From Imbricaverruca yamaguchii (taxonomy: Eukaryota; Arthropoda; Thecostraca; Neoverrucidae): DNA of 64,000 nt. Shown here piece by piece: positions 60,812-64,000 of this stretch. Position numbers and translations under genes: made by a program. A model generated the notes under the pieces. It saw only the letters and a list, made by a program, of their open reading frames with translations, made no database searches and was not told where the DNA came from. The stretch lies in contig JAOTOL010001348.1 of NCBI GenBank assembly GCA_034440575.1, positions 578,501 through 642,500 of the forward strand, in the 5' to 3' direction. Each line of letters opens with the position of its first letter. Position 1 is the first letter of the stretch.

Positions 60812-61318
60812 ACGTAACGGGACGGGACGTGACGTGACGTAACGTGACGTGACGTGATGTGACGTAACGTGATGGGACATGGTGGGACGTGGTGGGGCGT
60901 AACGTGACGGGACGTGATGTGACGTGACGTGACGTGATGTGTGAGCGGGACTGGACGGGACTGGACGGGACGTGATGGGGCGTGACGTGGTGGGACGTGG
61001 TGGGACGTGACGGGACTGGACGGGACGTGATGTGACGTAACGTGATGTAACGTGGTGGGACGTGGTGGGGCGTAACGTGACGGGACGTGATGTGACGTAA
61101 CGTGACGTGATGTGTGAGCGGGACGTGACGGGACGGGACGGGACGTGATGGGGCGTGACGTGGTGGGACGTGGTGGGACGTGACGGGATGGGGCGTGACG
61201 GGATGGGGCGTGACGGGATGGGGCGTGACGGGATGAGGCGTGACGTGACGTGAGGTGTGAGCGGGACGTGACGGGACGGGACGTGATGGGGCGTGACGTG
61301 ACGTGACGTGACGTGAAT
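60812..61318. repeat. Irregular GACGTGACGTGATGGG-type repeat
   Basis: Pentamer-based units (GACGT, GATGT, GGGAC, GTGAC) in longer blocks; TGTGAGCGGGAC recurs three times (about 60940, 61112, 61256), suggesting ~150-bp higher-order units. It fills the putative first intron. The minus-strand Ser/Arg/Pro/His frames (61370-60456) are artefacts. Confidence 0.9.
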
Positions 61319-61334
61319 TGTGACGGACTGCCAG

Positions 61335-61399
61335 TGAGGCGCTGCAAAGCGAAGTATCACAAGTGCTCATGGTGCCGAAGGTTTGCCGGAGAGACTTAA
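61335..61399 (+). CDS. Possible second exon: short Cys-rich peptide
   Basis: After CTGCCAG (a possible but pyrimidine-poor 3' splice site at 61334), the phase that fits the first exon gives a basic stretch with three Cys spaced C-x6-C-x2-C (RCKAKYHKCSWC), ending at TAA 61397-61399. If joined to the exon at 60742 it would make a short secreted basic peptide precursor. The weak acceptor, short length and absence of a known family keep this speculative; the true second exon may lie elsewhere or outside the window. Confidence 0.2.
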
Positions 61400-61765
61400 T
61401 ACACGCATATTCTGAATGGAATCCTCTTGCCTTTTATCTGTTATAGGATGAAAATATCGTTAACATAAATATTAACATCATTCAAAGCCACATTTCACGA
61501 GAAAAAAAAACACTGGCGAAAAATGGTCATGCACTGCATTCAATCGCACTGCATTCAAGCGCATACCAGTTGCTAGTTACTGTGCTCCTGTGTTCTCTGT
61601 GTTCTTCTGTGTTCTCTTGACGCACGGAGTCGTGCACGCATCTGCACCTCCTCCATTATTCGGGGACACGTGTCTGTCGAGATCTTCTCGCTATCGCGCT
61701 GTCAGCATTGTCTGCCTAGACTCTTGGAGGTCTCTATGAGTTCCTGGTAGATTTTGTTCTTGATT
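61400..61765. other. Spacer, nothing recognised
   Basis: Unique sequence with a GTGTTCTCTGTGTTCTTCTG repeat-like patch at about 61590. Nothing coding. Confidence 0.4.
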
Positions 61766-61814
61766 TATTGATTATTTGGGTTTAAGGGCGCGCCGACTAC
61801 TAGGTCATTTAGCG
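61766..61814 (-). mobile_element. SINE tail fragment, reversed
   Basis: GATTATTTGGGTTTAAGGGC followed by GCGCCGACTACTAGGTCATT is the reverse, diverged form of the tails at 29447 and 35648. It abuts the transposase remnant. Confidence 0.5.
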
Positions 61815-62400
61815 CCCAGACTTTGTTCTTGAGGTACGCCCACAGAAACGCGTCCATAGGTGAAACGTCCGGGAAATGTGTCGACCAGGGGTTGCATCCA
61901 TCGAGTTGGTCAGTTTTGCGACTGATGAAGCGCTTCCCGAAGTGTCGCTCCAGCCGCTGAAGCGCAATGCTGTAGGTGTGCTCTGGGATGCTCTGTAGTC
62001 CTTGCGGACAATGTCCGAGTCAACATTGAGCAGCTTGACGTAGTGCTCTTTGTCTGCAGTGACAGTAGAGAGCTCTACTGTCACCGCAGCGGCTCTGGCG
62101 CAGTTCTGAAACCAAAAGGGACTGATGATCCCTTTCGAACTGGAAGTGCACCATGCCACCTCGTCCACTGCCTTGTCGGAGTGCAGGACTTTCCAACACT
62201 GCGTCTGTGATGTGGGTGGCCCAGGTCCTGCAATTTTGGGTGTTCACATCCGCATCCAGCAGGAATTGCACCTCGCCACTGAACCGAATGTTGGTGAAGC
62301 TGGTGTCAGCGGTGCACATGCCGCAGATCCAGCTGGGTAAAGCAGCTCTTTCAATATTGTCGCCTCCAGACAATGCTTCATTAATCAATATTTTGCATGG
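61815..62400 (-). pseudogene. Tc1/mariner-superfamily (IS630-type DDE/D) transposase remnant
   Basis: On the minus strand, several frames together give the order expected: FTNIRFSGEVQFLLDADVNT and NCRTWATHI (around 62300-62220), GIISPFWFQN (around 62130), EHYVKLLNVD (around 62040), HTYSIALQRLERHFGKRFIS (around 61940), and FPDVSPMDAFLWAYLKNKV (around 61870-61815). The DEATF-like block has Gly-Glu instead of Asp-Glu (FSGEV), so the first catalytic Asp is lost. The middle QDGA-PH segment is eroded to IPEHT, removing the second catalytic Asp. At least three frame changes are needed, so it is dead. Terminal inverted repeats were not found. Confidence 0.82.
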
Positions 62401-62792
62401 TGTTTTCCGATATTTCTGAGGAATTATTTGCTATAGCTGACTTCAAATTGCCTTCCAATTTTCCTCATTAACTTGTGAGAGTTTGGATAACGATTGCCTC
62501 GACTTTCCAATGCCTTCTGCAGTCTTTTTGAACGGTTTTGCAAGCTGCGCAATCGGTTCAAGTTTTCAACGCTGCTCCCAGGCAAAAGATGTTCAGATTT
62601 GTTTCGGTAGTCTTGGGATCAGGTGTGTAGCGCATGTCAAAGGTGGTTCGGAAGGAGCGCCGAGCTCCTCTTATTGACACTGTTTTGTGTCACTTACATG
62701 ATGTGCATAGTGTATGTGCATGTATATATAGTGTTACTTAGTACTTATCTCCAAGCGTAATACTAGTACAACTCTCGCTGACTCATACCCTC
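62401..62792. other. Spacer, nothing recognised
   Basis: Short frame 62483-62677 without recognised motif. Confidence 0.4.
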
Positions 62793-63870
62793 TTGTCGCT
62801 TTCACCACTTGCTTCCATACACTTGTGGGAGGTTTTGTTTATTGAAAAACGCTTTCTCTATTTTGTCCAATTACGAATCACGCTTCAATTTATTCCCGCC
62901 TCCTTACTGACCGATCCTGCCTCGATGACGTTATCTCCCCCATCACACAATTCAGGAAGCGACAGCCGGAAAACGTTTCAAGGCCGCCGTTTTCCTGGAC
63001 CTCAGACACCCATGCGACATTGTCAACATCACAACACTCTTACATCACCTGCACAACTTCGATGTACGTGGACGATTGGCACTCTATTTGCATTTCTACC
63101 TTTCAAACCAATCATTTCAAAACACAATGCTGAGCCACGTATCTCAGACACTAAATACCTACTGTTAGCTTCATGCAAGGTTCCGTTCTCAGTCCTCTCC
63201 TATTTGTTATCCGTCAAAACTCAATCATAGCAAAGAGCACATCGTTCAACATTGCACTATATGCAGGTCAAATTGTCCTTTGGACATCACAGAGGACACC
63301 AGAAAACGACCGAAGTACACCACAATGCGCACTTACACACTTGCCAGGCAAACTAACATCTAAATCTGACATAATACCTCACAAATCCAACCGCAGTTCT
63401 TTGGCTATCTCTAACCGGTAACTTAGAGACACTGAAATTAGATCACAGATGCATACTTTTCGTTTCCGCCGAAAAATAACTTATATAAATCACATTAGAT
63501 CCACTAATTACGTTTCGGTGTTGAAAAATACGCCTGACAATAGCTCACATTTAATAAGAACGTCTTTGTACAATGTGGGGACCCGACAGAAACATGCTCA
63601 TTACATGCAAATATATCATCGAAGAAGTTGCGGAATAAGGATCTCTACTTTTCGTGCCAGCAGCTCCGACAAAGCCAAGCATTCTGAACAAAACTCAACA
63701 ATAATGCTTCAAGGTTGTCACAGGAACATGGATAGCATCACCGACACTGGCAGTCCATATCTACAACAGCATGCGATCGTCATCGCATAGGCGCATCGAT
63801 GCCCTTCTTAAATATCACTGCAAAACACAATTCACTAGATGCCAACCATGCGCAAAACCATTCAAACTTT
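62793..63870 (+). pseudogene. LINE reverse transcriptase remnant (not CR1)
   Basis: Plus-strand frames show, in order, SRLLTDRSCLDDVI (about 62900), AVFLDLRHPCDIVNITTLLH and NFDVRGRLALYLHFYLSNQS (62985-63110), QGSVLSPLLFVI (63174), and SFNIALYAGQIVLWTS (about 63245-63290). These match RT blocks of Jockey/RTE-like LINEs. The catalytic YADD is YAGQ, and at least three frameshifts separate the blocks. Downstream, RRIDALLKYHCKTQF (about 63795) fits the C-terminal tail. It is clearly unlike the CR1 copies. No 3' tail was identified before the window ends. Confidence 0.8.
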
Positions 63871-64000
63871 TCGTTATTTTAGACGACAATGGGGTATAGT
63901 CCTTTTTGATACATCAATTCAATATTGTGTCAGCCATATGTGTCCGTCCATCGACATCGTCTTGCCGCAGCAATGCATGAAAGTAGGTTTAAACCATTTG

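Noticed and set aside
60456..61370. Ser/Arg/Pro/His-rich proteins of 204-304 residues on the minus strand
   Set aside because: They are translations of the GACGTGA-type and 43-bp repeats.

Overview
This is eukaryotic (metazoan) nuclear DNA that is almost entirely repeats. It holds no complete, confidently recognisable host gene. The mobile elements are animal-type: CR1-like LINEs with an 8-bp tandem 3' tail, a Penelope-like element, tRNA-derived SINEs, TTAA-flanked (piggyBac-like) non-autonomous elements, a hAT-like insertion, a Tc1/mariner-superfamily transposase remnant and a decayed THAP domain. Very abundant microsatellites and short GGTTAGG/CCTAACC runs near 24 kb would suit an arthropod or other marine invertebrate. 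That is inference; the sequence does not fix the species.

Layout. 0-13 kb: minisatellites and long composite GA/GATAGA/GACAGA and CT/CCATCT microsatellites, a tRNA-SINE at 7.2 kb and a CR1 3' end at 11.6-12.0 kb. 13-21.4 kb: a CpG-rich stretch, then two families of TTAA-flanked elements (14.6-15.9 kb; 16.3-17.2 and 20.6-21.4 kb), two related TGACCT-rich minisatellites, and a 12-unit array with the CRE palindrome TGACGTCA in 11 units. 22.5-23.3 kb: a 31-bp minisatellite and a broken THAP domain. 25.0-28.8 kb: one long CR1-like element (minus strand) with decayed ORF1 (SGNH esterase), endonuclease and reverse transcriptase. 30.2-32.1 kb: three successive minisatellites. 33.5-34.2 kb: the GIY-YIG end of a Penelope-like element.

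38.8-49.9 kb: a composite repeat (31-bp minisatellite plus unknown coding-like sequence plus an inverted LINE fragment) present twice in inverted orientation. The left copy carries a hAT-like insertion, itself carrying a TTAA element; the right copy preserves the empty site. Between the copies, one CR1 copy is inserted head-on into another. 51.1-54.2 kb: inverted arms of about 540 bp enclose a 71-unit, 20-bp array whose units mostly carry the E-box CACGTG (foldback-like). 54.7-55.9 kb: two diverged, inverted copies of a coding-like segment. 56.8-60.5 kb: long (TA)n, a second SINE and several minisatellites. 60.74 kb: the best host-gene candidate, a first coding exon with a signal peptide and a good 5' splice site, followed by a minisatellite-filled intron. 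61.8-63.9 kb: remnants of a Tc1/mariner-type transposase (minus) and another LINE reverse transcriptase (plus).

The coding sequences do not form a pathway. They are independent transposon remnants and one or a few possible host exons. I found no new multi-gene system. The most unusual structures are the foldback-like E-box satellite, the inverted composite duplication with its dated nested insertions, and the CRE array.
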